64,000 nucleotides of DNA, taken from the NCBI RefSeq assembly GCF_020616555.1, contig NZ_CP085173.1, positions 1,116,001-1,180,000 on the forward strand. The letters run 5' to 3'. A model generated the notes under the pieces. It saw only the letters and a program-made list of their open reading frames with translations. It made no database searches and had not been told where the DNA came from. Below, one piece after another: positions 44,284 through 52,716 of the stretch (its first letter is position 1; each line of letters opens with the position of its first letter). The translations under genes were made by a program, and so were the position numbers. This DNA comes from Streptomyces longhuiensis. GTDB lineage: Bacteria > Actinomycetota > Actinomycetes > Streptomycetales > Streptomycetaceae.

Positions 44284-45383
44284 TTGAAGCCCCTCTTCAC
44301 GTCGCTGAGGTATGCGGTGCCGCGCAGCACCCGCTTGCAGCGCGGGCAGTACTCGGTCCAGGTGTCGAAGTCGAGCTTGAGGTCGCGCATGGTGCCCTGG
44401 AGGTTCTCGACGTACGGGGCGGTGTCGATCAGCTGACCGCAGCGCTTGCAGTGGAAGAGCTGTTGGTCCTGGCGGGCCGTGTACTTGAACAGCTGCATGC
44501 CGACGGCGGCCGGCCGCTGCACGATGTGGAAGAACTTCCCGAACGGGATGTAGATGAGGGTGAAGACCACCGACACCATGTGCAGGATCGCCAGGAACTC
44601 GTAGCCACCGCCGTGCAGGAAGATCGACGAGAAGGTGAGGAGCAGGCCCGTCACCGAGATGACGATCAGAGCGATCAGCGGGACCAGGTCGTAGGCGAAA
44701 CGCTGGCCGGTCATGGCGCCGCGGTCCTTCATGCGCCGCCACAGGAAGTACGAGGCGCCGGGGATCACCAGGACGGCTGCGATGTCCAGGCCGTGGAACA
44801 TCAGCCAGCCGAGGATGTTCAGCGAGTCGAAGCCGATGACCTTGATGCCCCAGATCCGCATCGCGTAGCCGGGGCCCGCGCCGGACGGGGAGGTGAACGT
44901 GAACCACCCCCAGGTCAGCGGGAAGGTGATCAGGGCGGCCAGGATGCAGCCCCAGAAGATCAGCTGGTGGGCGGCCCAGCGGGCGTGCGAGCGGGCGCCG
45001 AGGAACTTCTGGAAGCCGAGGTAGGTGGCGATCATCCCCGGCAGCGCGGTGGGTGCCTTGCGGAAGTTGTCGACCGACAACAGGCTGCGCCAGCCCTGCT
45101 TGAACAGACGGCGGGCGCCGGGGGCGGAGATCCACACGGTGTACCGGTAGGCGACGCCGAAGGCCAGGAACACGGTGGCGACGGCGTACGGCAGGAGTGC
45201 CGAGTCGAAGTCCTTGAGCAGCCGGCTGCCGAACACGATGGCCAGGATGAGGAGTACGGACACGATGACGCCGGCGAGCGTGGCCCGCCCCGCGACCGAA
45301 CGCGGTCCGGGCCTGCGGGCCGCGCCGGCGGGCGGTGACGCGTCCAGGGTGTCGGCGACGGGGGGTGCGGGTGGCTCAGTCAC
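44280..45383 (-). CDS. Cytochrome-b-like membrane subunit with C-terminal CxxC pairs
   Basis: 367 residues from the GTG at 45383. Five or six TM helices (first at about 33-52, second about 65-80, then 132-155, 195-213, 235-255 and 260-280) contain scattered His residues suited to heme b (HARWAAHQLIFW, FHGLDI, ILHMVSV). After the last helix a soluble tail has CKRCGQL and EYCPRCKRV, two CxxC pairs that could bind Zn or an Fe-S cluster. It most likely oxidises quinol for the molybdoenzyme. Confidence 0.85.
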   Translation of the reverse strand: MTEPPAPPVADTLDASPPAGAARRPGPRSVAGRATLAGVIVSVLLILAIVFGSRLLKDFDSALLPYAVATVFLAFGVAYRYTVWISAPGARRLFKQGWRSLLSVDNFRKAPTALPGMIATYLGFQKFLGARSHARWAAHQLIFWGCILAALITFPLTWGWFTFTSPSGAGPGYAMRIWGIKVIGFDSLNILGWLMFHGLDIAAVLVIPGASYFLWRRMKDRGAMTGQRFAYDLVPLIALIVISVTGLLLTFSSIFLHGGGYEFLAILHMVSVVFTLIYIPFGKFFHIVQRPAAVGMQLFKYTARQDQQLFHCKRCGQLIDTAPYVENLQGTMRDLKLDFDTWTEYCPRCKRVLRGTAYLSDVKRGFK

Positions 45384-45463
45384 CCGGCCTACGATAGGGA
45401 GTTTTATACGAGTTTTGCCCGTTCTGGGAGGCGCATGAGTGACGTGTCGGCGGGACGCACGCC

Positions 45464-46672
45464 CTATGGCCGTTCCGCCCCGATGTTCCGCATGCGGCCG
45501 TACGCGTAGACGCAGCCGGCGAGAGCGAGGTCGGACAGCAGCATGAATCCGATGGAGTACGAGTTCTTGGCGCTGTAGACCGCACCCATGACGAGCGGTG
45601 GCACGAACCCGCCGAGGCCACCCATCGCGCCGACGATGCCGGTGACGGAGCCGACCTGCGGTTGCGGAGTGACCTGGGAGACGAGCGCGAAGACGCTGCC
45701 GCTGGCCGTGCCGAGTCCGGCGGCCATCAGCAGGAAGCAGACCGTGCCTGTCGGGTTCAGCTGCGGGTCGAAGGCCTGGATGATCGCGAAGAGCGCGACG
45801 ACGGCGAGGGCGCAGGCGGTGACGGTGGCGGGGTGGATCCGGTCGGACAGCCAGCCACCGATGGGCCTGAAGACGACCGTGACCAGCGCGAATCCGGCCG
45901 CCTTGGTGCCCGCGTCGGTGGGGTCGAGCTCGTACCAGGTCTTCAGATACGTGGGCAGGTAGACGCCGAAGGCGACGATGCCGCCGAACCCGATCGCATA
46001 GAGGCCCGACAGCTCCCATGTCACCCTCAGACGTCCCGCCTGCCCGAGCCGGGTGGCGAGGGGGCTGCTGGGGATCGGCCGGTCGGGGCGGTCGGTGATG
46101 AGGAACAGAGCGAGCAGCGCGTACACGGCCAGCGCGACGGCCACGACGAGGAACGGCAGGTTCTCACCGTGTTTGGAGATGCGCGGCGTGAAATAGCCGG
46201 ACAGGGCCACACCGCCCATGCCCATACCGAAGATGCCGAGCGCGAACCCCCGGCGGGCCGGCGGGAACCACGAGTTCACGAGCGGGATGCCGATGGCGAA
46301 CGTGGTGCCGCCGATACCGAGCAGGAAGCCGACACCGAGCATCGCGACGAAGGAGTTCTTGGCGGGGATGACCAGGAGCACGGGGATGATCGTCAGGGCG
46401 GAGACCAGCGGGAACATCAGCTTGGCGCCGTAGCGGTCGGTCAGCGCGCCGACCGGGACGCGGCCGAGGGAGCCCACGATGACGGGCACCGCGACGAGGA
46501 ACGACTGATGGAACGAGCTCAGGTTCAGACGGTCTTTGAAGTCGCCACCCAGCGGCGCGAGGAGCGCCCACGCCCAGAAGGTGAGGGCGAACCCGACGGT
46601 GGCCACGGCCAGGTTGCGGTAGGCCGCGGCGGGCGGCCGGGCCGTCGTCTGCTCCGGTGCGAGGTGTTCCAC
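45464..46672 (-). CDS. narK: NarK-type nitrate/nitrite MFS transporter
   Basis: 402 residues, 12 hydrophobic helices. The nitrate signature-like GIGGTTFAIGIPLVNSWFPP and second-half VGAMGGLGGFVPPLVMG match NarK-family nitrate or nitrite transporters. It is the first gene of a six-gene operon (81 bp before the cytochrome-b gene). It diverges from the HTH/Clp operon, whose palindromes lie 75-120 bp upstream. Nitrate uptake is the likely role; nitrite export is possible. Confidence 0.92.
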   Translation of the reverse strand: MEHLAPEQTTARPPAAAYRNLAVATVGFALTFWAWALLAPLGGDFKDRLNLSSFHQSFLVAVPVIVGSLGRVPVGALTDRYGAKLMFPLVSALTIIPVLLVIPAKNSFVAMLGVGFLLGIGGTTFAIGIPLVNSWFPPARRGFALGIFGMGMGGVALSGYFTPRISKHGENLPFLVVAVALAVYALLALFLITDRPDRPIPSSPLATRLGQAGRLRVTWELSGLYAIGFGGIVAFGVYLPTYLKTWYELDPTDAGTKAAGFALVTVVFRPIGGWLSDRIHPATVTACALAVVALFAIIQAFDPQLNPTGTVCFLLMAAGLGTASGSVFALVSQVTPQPQVGSVTGIVGAMGGLGGFVPPLVMGAVYSAKNSYSIGFMLLSDLALAGCVYAYGRMRNIGAERP

Positions 46673-46746
46673 ATGCCGATGCTAGGAAGACCCGGAGCGT
46701 CCCGGCCTGATCTGGTGGTCCGTTCGATTCGCTCACCCCGGGCCGG

Positions 46747-46795
46747 CGTCAGCATATGTTGACGCCAGCCCGGCCGTCAGCATATGCTGACGGCC
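46747..46795 (+). promoter_or_regulatory. Twin palindromic operators embedding a core promoter
   Basis: CGTCAGCATATGTTGACG (46747-46764) and the perfect 24-bp palindrome at 46772-46795 have the same core CGTCAGCATATGNTGACG, centred 28 bp apart. The -35-like TTGACG (46759-46764) lies in the first and the -10-like TATGCT (46783-46788) in the second, 18 bp apart. The ATG at 46796 follows directly. This is the layout of strong autorepression. Confidence 0.72.
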
Positions 46796-47017
46796 ATGGA
46801 GAGCACACTCGAAATCGCCGAGGGCGCAGCCAGCAGCGACCCGGACACCGGGCTCCGCGCGGTGGCCGCCCTACGAGAACTCACCGAACGACTGGAGATC
46901 CTCCAGGTGGAGAACGCCCGCAAGCTGGGATGGTCCTGGCAGGACATCGCTGAGCGGCTCGGCGTCACCAAGCAGACCGTGCACCGCAAGTACGGCCGCA
47001 TGATGGGGAGTCGATGA
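46796..47017 (+). CDS. Small HTH regulator partnered with a Clp-N protein
   Basis: 73 residues from the ATG at 46796, which abuts a palindrome; an upstream ATG at 46784 lies inside that palindrome and is less likely. A single helix-turn-helix is evident in the C-terminal half: LGWSWQDIAERLGVTKQTVH. It likely binds the twin CGTCAGCATATGNTGACG operators and represses its own operon. Its stop overlaps the next ATG by 4 bp. Confidence 0.82.
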   Translation: MESTLEIAEGAASSDPDTGLRAVAALRELTERLEILQVENARKLGWSWQDIAERLGVTKQTVHRKYGRMMGSR

Positions 47018-47730
47018 TGTTCGAACGCTTCAGCCCGGACGCCCGCACCGTGGTGGTCCACACCCAGGAACACGCCCGCCGGCTCGGCCACCACCACGTC
47101 GGCCCGGAGCATCTCCTGCTCGCCCTCGTCTCCATGGACCAGCCCGCGAGCGCCGTACTGCGCGAGCACGGCGTGACGCCGCAGGGCGTGGAGGACGAGA
47201 TCGTGCGTCTGGTCGGACTCGGGGGCGGGTCCCGCCTGTTCGGCACCCTCGACCGGGACGCGCTGGCGTCCGTGGGGATCGACATCGACGCGGTACGCGC
47301 CAGGATCGAGGAGTCCTTCGGACCGGAAGCCCTCGCGCGCGCCGGCAGTGCCGTCCACGATGGGCGCCGCCCGTCGAGGCGCGGCCCGCGTCGCGCGGTG
47401 CCCACGGCCCTCGCCCGCCACTGGCGACGCCGACGCGCCGCCCGACGCCCCGTCCTCACGGCACCGGCCGCCGCCCCCACGGGCCTGTACCAAGCAGCCG
47501 GCGCTCGCCCCAGCGGGCACATCCGGTTCTCCCCTCGCGCCAAGGAGAGCCTTGCGAACACCGTCCGCGAGGCACAGGCCCGGCACGACAGTCACATCGG
47601 CGTCGAGCACCTCGGCCTCAGCCTCGTCACCATGACCAGCGGCCTCGTGCCTTCGGTGCTGTCGGCGCTCGGCGCCTCGGCCCCGGAGCTGCGCACCGCG
47701 ATCACCGACCGGTACCGGCAGGCGAGCTGA
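47014..47730 (+). CDS. Clp N-terminal (repeat) domain protein without ATPase
   Basis: 238 residues. Two Clp_N repeats are visible: MFERFSPDARTVVVHTQEHA with GPEHLLLALVSM, and IRFSPRAKESLANTVREAQA with HIGVEHLGLSLV. These helical domains are substrate-binding modules of ClpA/ClpC, but the AAA+ ATPase is missing. It may act as an adaptor for the Clp protease or regulate the HTH partner, with which it is co-translated. No signal peptide. Confidence 0.85.
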   Translation: MMFERFSPDARTVVVHTQEHARRLGHHHVGPEHLLLALVSMDQPASAVLREHGVTPQGVEDEIVRLVGLGGGSRLFGTLDRDALASVGIDIDAVRARIEESFGPEALARAGSAVHDGRRPSRRGPRRAVPTALARHWRRRRAARRPVLTAPAAAPTGLYQAAGARPSGHIRFSPRAKESLANTVREAQARHDSHIGVEHLGLSLVTMTSGLVPSVLSALGASAPELRTAITDRYRQAS

Positions 47731-47756
47731 TCCCCTCCTTCCCTCCGGCCATGTGG

Positions 47757-47930
47757 CTACGGCGCCGTCGCCGTGGTCCGGTCGGGGGCGGGCGGGGCCG
47801 CCGGGTCGACGGTGAGGACGAGGAACGTCGCGACGAGCGCGCTGGCCCCCGCGAGCCCCGCCGCAAGACGGCGGCGGGTCGTGAGAGTGGGGAGAGGCGT
47901 GGGGCCTGCGGGCTTGCGGTGGCGTCCCAT
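47757..47930 (-). CDS. 57-residue membrane-anchored peptide
   Basis: A short frame from the ATG at 47930 (MGRHRKPAGPT...) with a single hydrophobic helix (LAAGLAGASALVATFLVLTV) and a Pro/Thr tail, ending at TAG 47757-47759. It is 31 bp downstream of the ferric-reductase-like gene on the same strand, so probably its operon partner. AGAG is seen near -10. Too short for strong proof. Confidence 0.55.
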   Translation of the reverse strand: MGRHRKPAGPTPLPTLTTRRRLAAGLAGASALVATFLVLTVDPAAPPAPDRTTATAP

Positions 47931-47961
47931 GGTCGGTCTCTCTGTTTCGGTCCGGGCCGGG

Positions 47962-49416
47962 TCAGAACGTGAAGCACTCTGCGTGGATGTGATCCTCGGG
48001 CACCCCGGCCCGGACCAGCGCCGTCGTGGCCGCGGAGGTCATGCCGGGCGGCCCGCACACGTACACGTCGTGCTCGGCGAGTTCGGGTACGAGATTGCGC
48101 AGGGCCTGCGGTGCGAGCGGGTCGAACGAGGCGTCCGACGGGCCGAGCAGATAGTGCAGGGCCGCCTGCCTGCTGCGGGCGATCGCCTCCAACTCCCCAC
48201 TCAGGAGGAGATGTTCGGCCGTGCTCGCGCGGTAGAGGAGAGTGAGGTCGCCCGGCGCCCCGGGCAGCGTCTCGAACAGGGCCCGCAGGGGTGTGATGCC
48301 GACGCCGCCCGCCAGGAGCAGCACCTTGCGCCGGGTGCGGCGGTGCGCGGTGAGCGCGCCGAACGGGCCGGTGGCCAGGACGCGCGTGCCCGGCGCGATC
48401 CTGCGGACGCGGCGCGTGTGCCGGCCAAGTGCCTTGACGGTGATACGCAGTGCGTCGCCGCGCACCGGCGCCGAGAGGGAGAACGGGAGCGACGTGTGCC
48501 AGAGCCCGCCCCTGAGGAATCGCCAGCGGAAGAACTGGCCGGGCTCGGCACGCAGTCCGTCGAGCCCGATGCCCTGCATGACGACGGAGAAGACGCCAGG
48601 CCCTTCACCATGGACGGCGACCACGCGCAGGCTGTGCCGTAGCGCCTGGTGGACGGGCACGACCAGCCGGTACCAGACGAGCAGTACGGCGACGGCCGCG
48701 TGCAGGAGGGCCCACAGCCACCGCGTGAGGACGTCGCTTGCGACGTCCGGGCCCGCGAGTTGATGCACGAAGCCCAGCGCGGCGCCCAGGTAGGTGAGCA
48801 GATGCAGGGCCCGCCACGTCTCGTGGGTGACGCGGCGGCGCACCGCACGAGCGCTGCTCACGCCCACGGCGACGAGCAGGCCCGTACCGGCGAACGCGGC
48901 CGCGATGGCCGGGTAGCCGAGGAGATCCACGACGGTGGACACGAGGTCGGTGCCGGCGTGGGTGGCGTATCCGCACACCGCGAGGACCAGATGGGCCGCG
49001 CACAGCTCCAGGACATGACGGCCCCCGGTGGCGTGACGGCGGGCGAGGCGGTCGGCGCCGACACCGTGCTCGACCGCGGGGATGCGCGCCATGAGGAAGA
49101 GCATGACGAGGACGCCGTAGCCGGCGAGCAGTCCAGTGAGATGAGCGCCGGTCGCGAAGAGCGCGTCCAGGCGCGCCGACGGTTCGGCCTGCACGGCCCA
49201 GAGGGCGCCGACGCCGATGCCGCCCACGACGATGCCGGCGCGCAGCGCGCGGGGCGAGATGCGCAGGGGCGCGGCGGGGCGGCCGATGCGGGGCCGGCGA
49301 GTGGGCCGCGGGGGTACGGGCGGGAGTTCCGCGCCCGGCCCCTCGACGTGGCGCAGGTACGCGTTCAGTGCGGGGTACCTGGAGAGTTCGGATGTGCTGG
49401 CGGCCTCGGTCGTCAC
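47962..49416 (-). CDS. Ferric-reductase-like membrane flavoprotein with ferredoxin-reductase domain
   Basis: 484 residues. Residues about 60-230 hold six TM helices with paired His in HVLELCAAHLV, ALHLLTYLG and FVHQLAG (heme-binding candidates). The C-terminal half is FAD/NAD-binding: RVLATGPFGALTA, LLLAGGVGITPLRALFETLP and DVYVCGPPGMTSA, i.e. ferredoxin-NADP reductase fold. It resembles NOX/ferric-reductase proteins that pass electrons from NAD(P)H through FAD and heme across the membrane to external iron or oxygen. Regulated perhaps through the repeat at 49477-49494. Confidence 0.9.
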   Translation of the reverse strand: MTTEAASTSELSRYPALNAYLRHVEGPGAELPPVPPRPTRRPRIGRPAAPLRISPRALRAGIVVGGIGVGALWAVQAEPSARLDALFATGAHLTGLLAGYGVLVMLFLMARIPAVEHGVGADRLARRHATGGRHVLELCAAHLVLAVCGYATHAGTDLVSTVVDLLGYPAIAAAFAGTGLLVAVGVSSARAVRRRVTHETWRALHLLTYLGAALGFVHQLAGPDVASDVLTRWLWALLHAAVAVLLVWYRLVVPVHQALRHSLRVVAVHGEGPGVFSVVMQGIGLDGLRAEPGQFFRWRFLRGGLWHTSLPFSLSAPVRGDALRITVKALGRHTRRVRRIAPGTRVLATGPFGALTAHRRTRRKVLLLAGGVGITPLRALFETLPGAPGDLTLLYRASTAEHLLLSGELEAIARSRQAALHYLLGPSDASFDPLAPQALRNLVPELAEHDVYVCGPPGMTSAATTALVRAGVPEDHIHAECFTF

Positions 49417-49476
49417 GCAGCCACAGTAGGGGTGGGAAGGGGTGAAGAAGGCCAGGTCAGAGCCTTCACACTGATC

Positions 49477-49494
49477 CTTAAGGCGGGCTTGAGG
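49477..49494 (-). promoter_or_regulatory. Direct repeat (CTTAAGG / CTTGAGG) upstream of the ferric-reductase-like gene
   Basis: CTTAAGG (49477-49483) and CTTGAGG (49488-49494) are in the same orientation 11 bp apart, 61-78 bp upstream of the start. It resembles an OmpR-type site like the one at 27525-27543, though the sequence differs. Confidence 0.4.
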
Positions 49495-49906
49495 ATCGCC
49501 TCACGAGTGGTTAAGCCACGGCCGCGCCCAACCCGGACGGAGGGCCGCGCGACCGCGCCGGAAACACTGCTCCACGTTTGCGACTTCTTCGCCAGGTCAC
49601 CGTCCCGGACAAGAGTGACTCCCGTACCGCACAAAGGACTTCGACTTCTTGTACACATTGTCGGACAGGCCGGGGAACCGACGCCCCTGTGGAGCGAGAT
49701 ACGAACCACTCACCCCCTGGTACAAAGAACACGTCTTCGGCTCCTCCCGACCGTGCCTCACTCATCGGACACGGCTCACGAGACAGATGTGCCGGCCGGA
49801 CCGGCCCGCGCCGAAGCCCCCGCACCGAGCCTCGACCAGGCATGCCGGGCGCACTGATCAACAGGCGGCTCAGAGCAGCCCCCACCCGTGCAGAAAGGCC
49901 GACGGT
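49495..49906. other. Gene-free divergent region
   Basis: About 410 bp between the divergent ferric-reductase and TrkA-type genes. No ORF with coding character was found on either strand. TTG/GTG-rich plus-strand frames are shadows. It probably contains the channel gene's promoter. Confidence 0.5.
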
Positions 49907-51349
49907 TTGAACCCGCAGACATTTCAGGACGAGGCACCTCCCCACATACCCCCGCCGGGTCAGCGCATTGTGATCATCGAGGACGACGAGGCACTGGGTC
50001 GCTCCGCCGCCGCCCACATCGGCCGCTGGTACGGCACGGTGCACCGCCTGCCGCGGCCCGATGACGACACGCTGAGCGAGCACCTCGATCAGTCCGTCGA
50101 CGCCGTCGCCGTCGTCTCCCGCGACGACATCGTCGCCTTGCGCTATGCCCTGCTGGCCGAACACCTCAAGCCGGGCATCCGGTTGGTCGTGACCCTCTTC
50201 GACCGCACGGTCGCCGACGAGGTCTCCCGTACGGTCCCCAACTGCACCGTTCTGAGCATGACCGATGCCATCGTGCCGAGCCTCCTGGCCGAGTGCCTCG
50301 CTCCGAGCTACGCCATGCTCCAGCCCGACGGCGGCGGCGTCATCGCGGTCCGGCGGGAAGACGGGACCACTTCCGTCGAGCACCTGCACGGACGTGCTCT
50401 CGCGGCCCACGCACCCGTTCACCCCCGGGCGTCCTTCCGTGCGTGGCTGCGCTCCCTCGGGACCTCGGCCAAGGCGCTCATCGCGAGTCTGGCCGCTCTG
50501 TCGGTGGCCTTCTCGGTGGACATCGCGCTCGGCATCCTCGTCCTGCACGAGCACTGGACCGACTCCGTGTGGAACGCCGCCCGCGCCCTCACCACGATCG
50601 GCTCCTCGCCGGCGGCCGAGCACGGACCCGGCTGGTACAAGGTCCTGTCCGCCGTCTCCATGCTCGCGGTCCTGGTGCTGGCGGCCATCTTCACCGCGAG
50701 CGTCGTCGACCGGTTCACCGGGCACCGCATGACGAGCATCCTGGGCGCCCGCTCCATCCCGCGCCGCGGCCACGTCATCGTCGTCGGCCTCGGACAGGTG
50801 GGCCTGCGGCTGTCCGCGCGGCTGAAGGACCTCGGCATCAAGGTCGTCGCCGTGGAACGCAACCCCCAGGCGGCGTGCCTGCCCCTGGCCCGCTCCCTGA
50901 ACATCCCCGTCGTCCTCGGCCGGGGCGGCGACCGCTTCCTGCTCGAACGCCTCTCCGTCCTGCGGGCCCGCGGTCTTGCCGCGGTCGGCTCGGACAGTCT
51001 GGCGAACATGGCTGTCGCTGTCGCGGCCCGGGCCGTCGCCCCCGACCAGCGGATCATCCTGCGCGCCGGAAGCGACGAGGTCACGACGGACTCGCAGTCG
51101 CTGTTCCGGATCGGCGCGGTCTGCGACTTCCCCCGCATCGTCGGCGCGTTCGTCGCCGCGTCCGTTCTGGGGGCCGAGCCGTCCAGCGTCTTCGTCGCCG
51201 AGGACCGCACCTGTGCCCTGTTCCCGGACGGCCAGGTGGTCGACCTCGCCACGTGGGACACACGCCCCACCGATCCCCGGCAGGGCGCGAACGAGAGCGA
51301 GGCCGGCCACACTGCGTCGGACGTCGAGGCATCAGCGGCCACGAACTGA
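49907..51349 (+). CDS. Two-TM channel-like protein with TrkA-N (RCK) domains
   Basis: 480 residues from the TTG at 49907 (GAAAGG 10 bp upstream). The N-terminal Rossmann-like domain (20-130, RIVIIEDDEALGRSA) is followed by TM1 (190-212), a pore-loop segment (216-236), TM2 (245-266) and a TrkA-N domain with VVGLGQVGL (292-300). Layout matches K+ channels with RCK gating, but the filter reads TTIGSSP (229-235) instead of TVGYG. It may be a degenerate channel or a sensor. Cytoplasmic membrane. Confidence 0.85.
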   Translation: MNPQTFQDEAPPHIPPPGQRIVIIEDDEALGRSAAAHIGRWYGTVHRLPRPDDDTLSEHLDQSVDAVAVVSRDDIVALRYALLAEHLKPGIRLVVTLFDRTVADEVSRTVPNCTVLSMTDAIVPSLLAECLAPSYAMLQPDGGGVIAVRREDGTTSVEHLHGRALAAHAPVHPRASFRAWLRSLGTSAKALIASLAALSVAFSVDIALGILVLHEHWTDSVWNAARALTTIGSSPAAEHGPGWYKVLSAVSMLAVLVLAAIFTASVVDRFTGHRMTSILGARSIPRRGHVIVVGLGQVGLRLSARLKDLGIKVVAVERNPQAACLPLARSLNIPVVLGRGGDRFLLERLSVLRARGLAAVGSDSLANMAVAVAARAVAPDQRIILRAGSDEVTTDSQSLFRIGAVCDFPRIVGAFVAASVLGAEPSSVFVAEDRTCALFPDGQVVDLATWDTRPTDPRQGANESEAGHTASDVEASAATN

Positions 51350-51368
51350 GGGGCCTCCATGGGCCACA

Positions 51369-51403
51369 CTCTGCGACACCTCGGACACCGAGGTGTCGCA
51401 GAG
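51369..51403. terminator. Perfect 16-bp hairpin after the channel gene
   Basis: CTCTGCGACACCTCGG (51369-51384), loop ACA, and its exact complement (51388-51403): a very stable stem 20 bp past the stop. No T-run. Confidence 0.75.
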
Positions 51404-51476
51404 ATCATTTGTCGGACACGACCTGAAGAGCTGCACGTACGTGGCCGCCCGTCGGTCCGGCTGCGATGCTTCCCCC

Positions 51477-51722
51477 ATGGGGTCGAAGCGGCGCAGCCAG
51501 GCCGAGCGGGACGCGATCACCGTCGAGATCGGCTATGCGCTGGTCAGCGCGTGCTTCCTCGGTGGTGTCGCGTTCGGGACCATCGCCGGTCCCACCGTCG
51601 TCTGGCACCTCCCTCGCGCCGTTGAACAGTTGTTGCTGGCTACGGGGACTGTCTTGGGCGGCGTTCTTGCGGTGCTGCGTGTCGTGCACGTCCTGTGGCG
51701 GTTCGGATCGCCACACCGCTGA
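51477..51722 (+). CDS. DUF6332 family small membrane protein
   Basis: 81 residues from the ATG at 51477. MGSKRRSQAERDAITVEIGY and ALVSACFLGGVAFGTIAGPT match DUF6332, a Streptomyces-specific family. Two TM helices (about 20-40 and 50-70). Function unknown. Follows the channel terminator. Confidence 0.85.
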   Translation: MGSKRRSQAERDAITVEIGYALVSACFLGGVAFGTIAGPTVVWHLPRAVEQLLLATGTVLGGVLAVLRVVHVLWRFGSPHR

Positions 51723-51764
51723 CTGGGCGTCAGGTCAACGGCGGAGGCCGCGTCATGCCGTTTG

Positions 51765-51826
51765 ATCTGGTGACGCAGCGACAGGACCTCGGCGTCCTTG
51801 GCGCGGTTGAATCGCTCCGGGCGCGA
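51765..51826 (-). mobile_element. Integrase/transposase scrap
   Basis: The minus strand encodes PERFNRAKDAEVLSLRHQ, a string seen near the N-terminus of IS481/IS3-type integrases (DAEVLVLRHQ). About 20 codons only; no ends or frame. Confidence 0.4.
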
Positions 51827-51957
51827 TGGAGGCTCCGGCCTGTCGCGCGTTGGGCGGAGTCAATGGCGCGTCCCTAACAATGGTTGGCGGTCCGGGAGGA
51901 CCGCGTGTGCATGGTGGCGGGTGTGGATGGCTCGGAAGGATTGGCCGCACGGTCCTC

Positions 51958-52716
51958 CCGAACACTCCGGCCGTGGCCAGCTCCGTGCTGGGAGCGACTT
52001 GCCTGTACGCCGTCTACGACCCGGTCACCCGGCGGTGCACGCTGGCCCGGGCCGGTCACCTGCCACCTGCCACCTGCCACCTGCCACCTGCCACCTGCCA
52101 CCTGCCACCGTTGCGGCTGACGGCACTGTCGTCTCCCCCGACTGCCAACCGGGCCACCGCCAGGCCTGGGGTTCCTGCCGTTTGAGTCCGCCGAGCTGGA
52201 ACTGCCCGATGGCACGCTCCTCACTCTGTTTACCAACGGTCTCATCGGGGCTGGCGACCGGGACGTCGACCCCGGGCTGAATTGCCTCGCCGAGGCCCTG
52301 GCCGCCCCGGCCCCGACGTCGGAGGACGTCTGCGAGAACGTGACGGGCGCCCTGCTCACCGGTCCACCGTCCGACGACGACGGCGCCCTGCTCCTGGCCC
52401 GCACCCACGGCCTGGACGCAGGCCAGGTCGCCTCCTGGAATCTGGCCTGCGACCCGGCCGTCGTCGCCGACTCCCGCGCACTGGCCGTCCGCAGGCTCGC
52501 GCCGACTGGAGCCTGGAGCAGCTGCAATTCACTACGGAAGTGGTGCTCAGCGAGCTGGTCATCAACGCCATCTGCTACGGGGCAGAGCCCATCCGGCTCC
52601 GGCCGATCCGGCAGGACGTGCTGACCTGCGAGGTGGCGGACGCCAGTAGCACCTCGCCGCGCCTGTGCCACGCCCGTACCACCGATGAGGGAGGGCGCGG
52701 GCTGTTCCTCATCGCG
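51958..52716 (+). pseudogene. SpoIIE-type PP2C phosphatase with anti-sigma ATPase domain, frameshifted
   Basis: Pieces in three plus frames line up as one protein: SSVLGATCLYAVYDPVTRRC (phosphatase), ELPDGTLLTLFTNGLIGAGD (PP2C end), DGALLLARTHGLDAGQVASW (phosphatase/ATPase hinge) and LEQLQFTTEVVLSELVINAI with GGRGLFLIAQ (HATPase, RsbW-like). Frameshifts at the CACCTGC repeat and near 52150 and 52500 break it, and the front and the last residues are gone. It would have belonged to the RsbU/W-like stress signalling seen in Streptomyces. Confidence 0.75.
52057..52105 (+). repeat. Seven CACCTGC heptamers
   Basis: Seven exact copies inside the phosphatase pseudogene. A 7-bp unit changes the reading frame with each copy gained or lost, so the gene may be switchable or simply destroyed here. 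Confidence 0.85.

Noticed and set aside
41809..44436. 875-codon plus-strand frame over the molybdoenzyme gene
   Set aside because: Shadow of the catalytic subunit; Val/Gly/Asp-rich and without domains.
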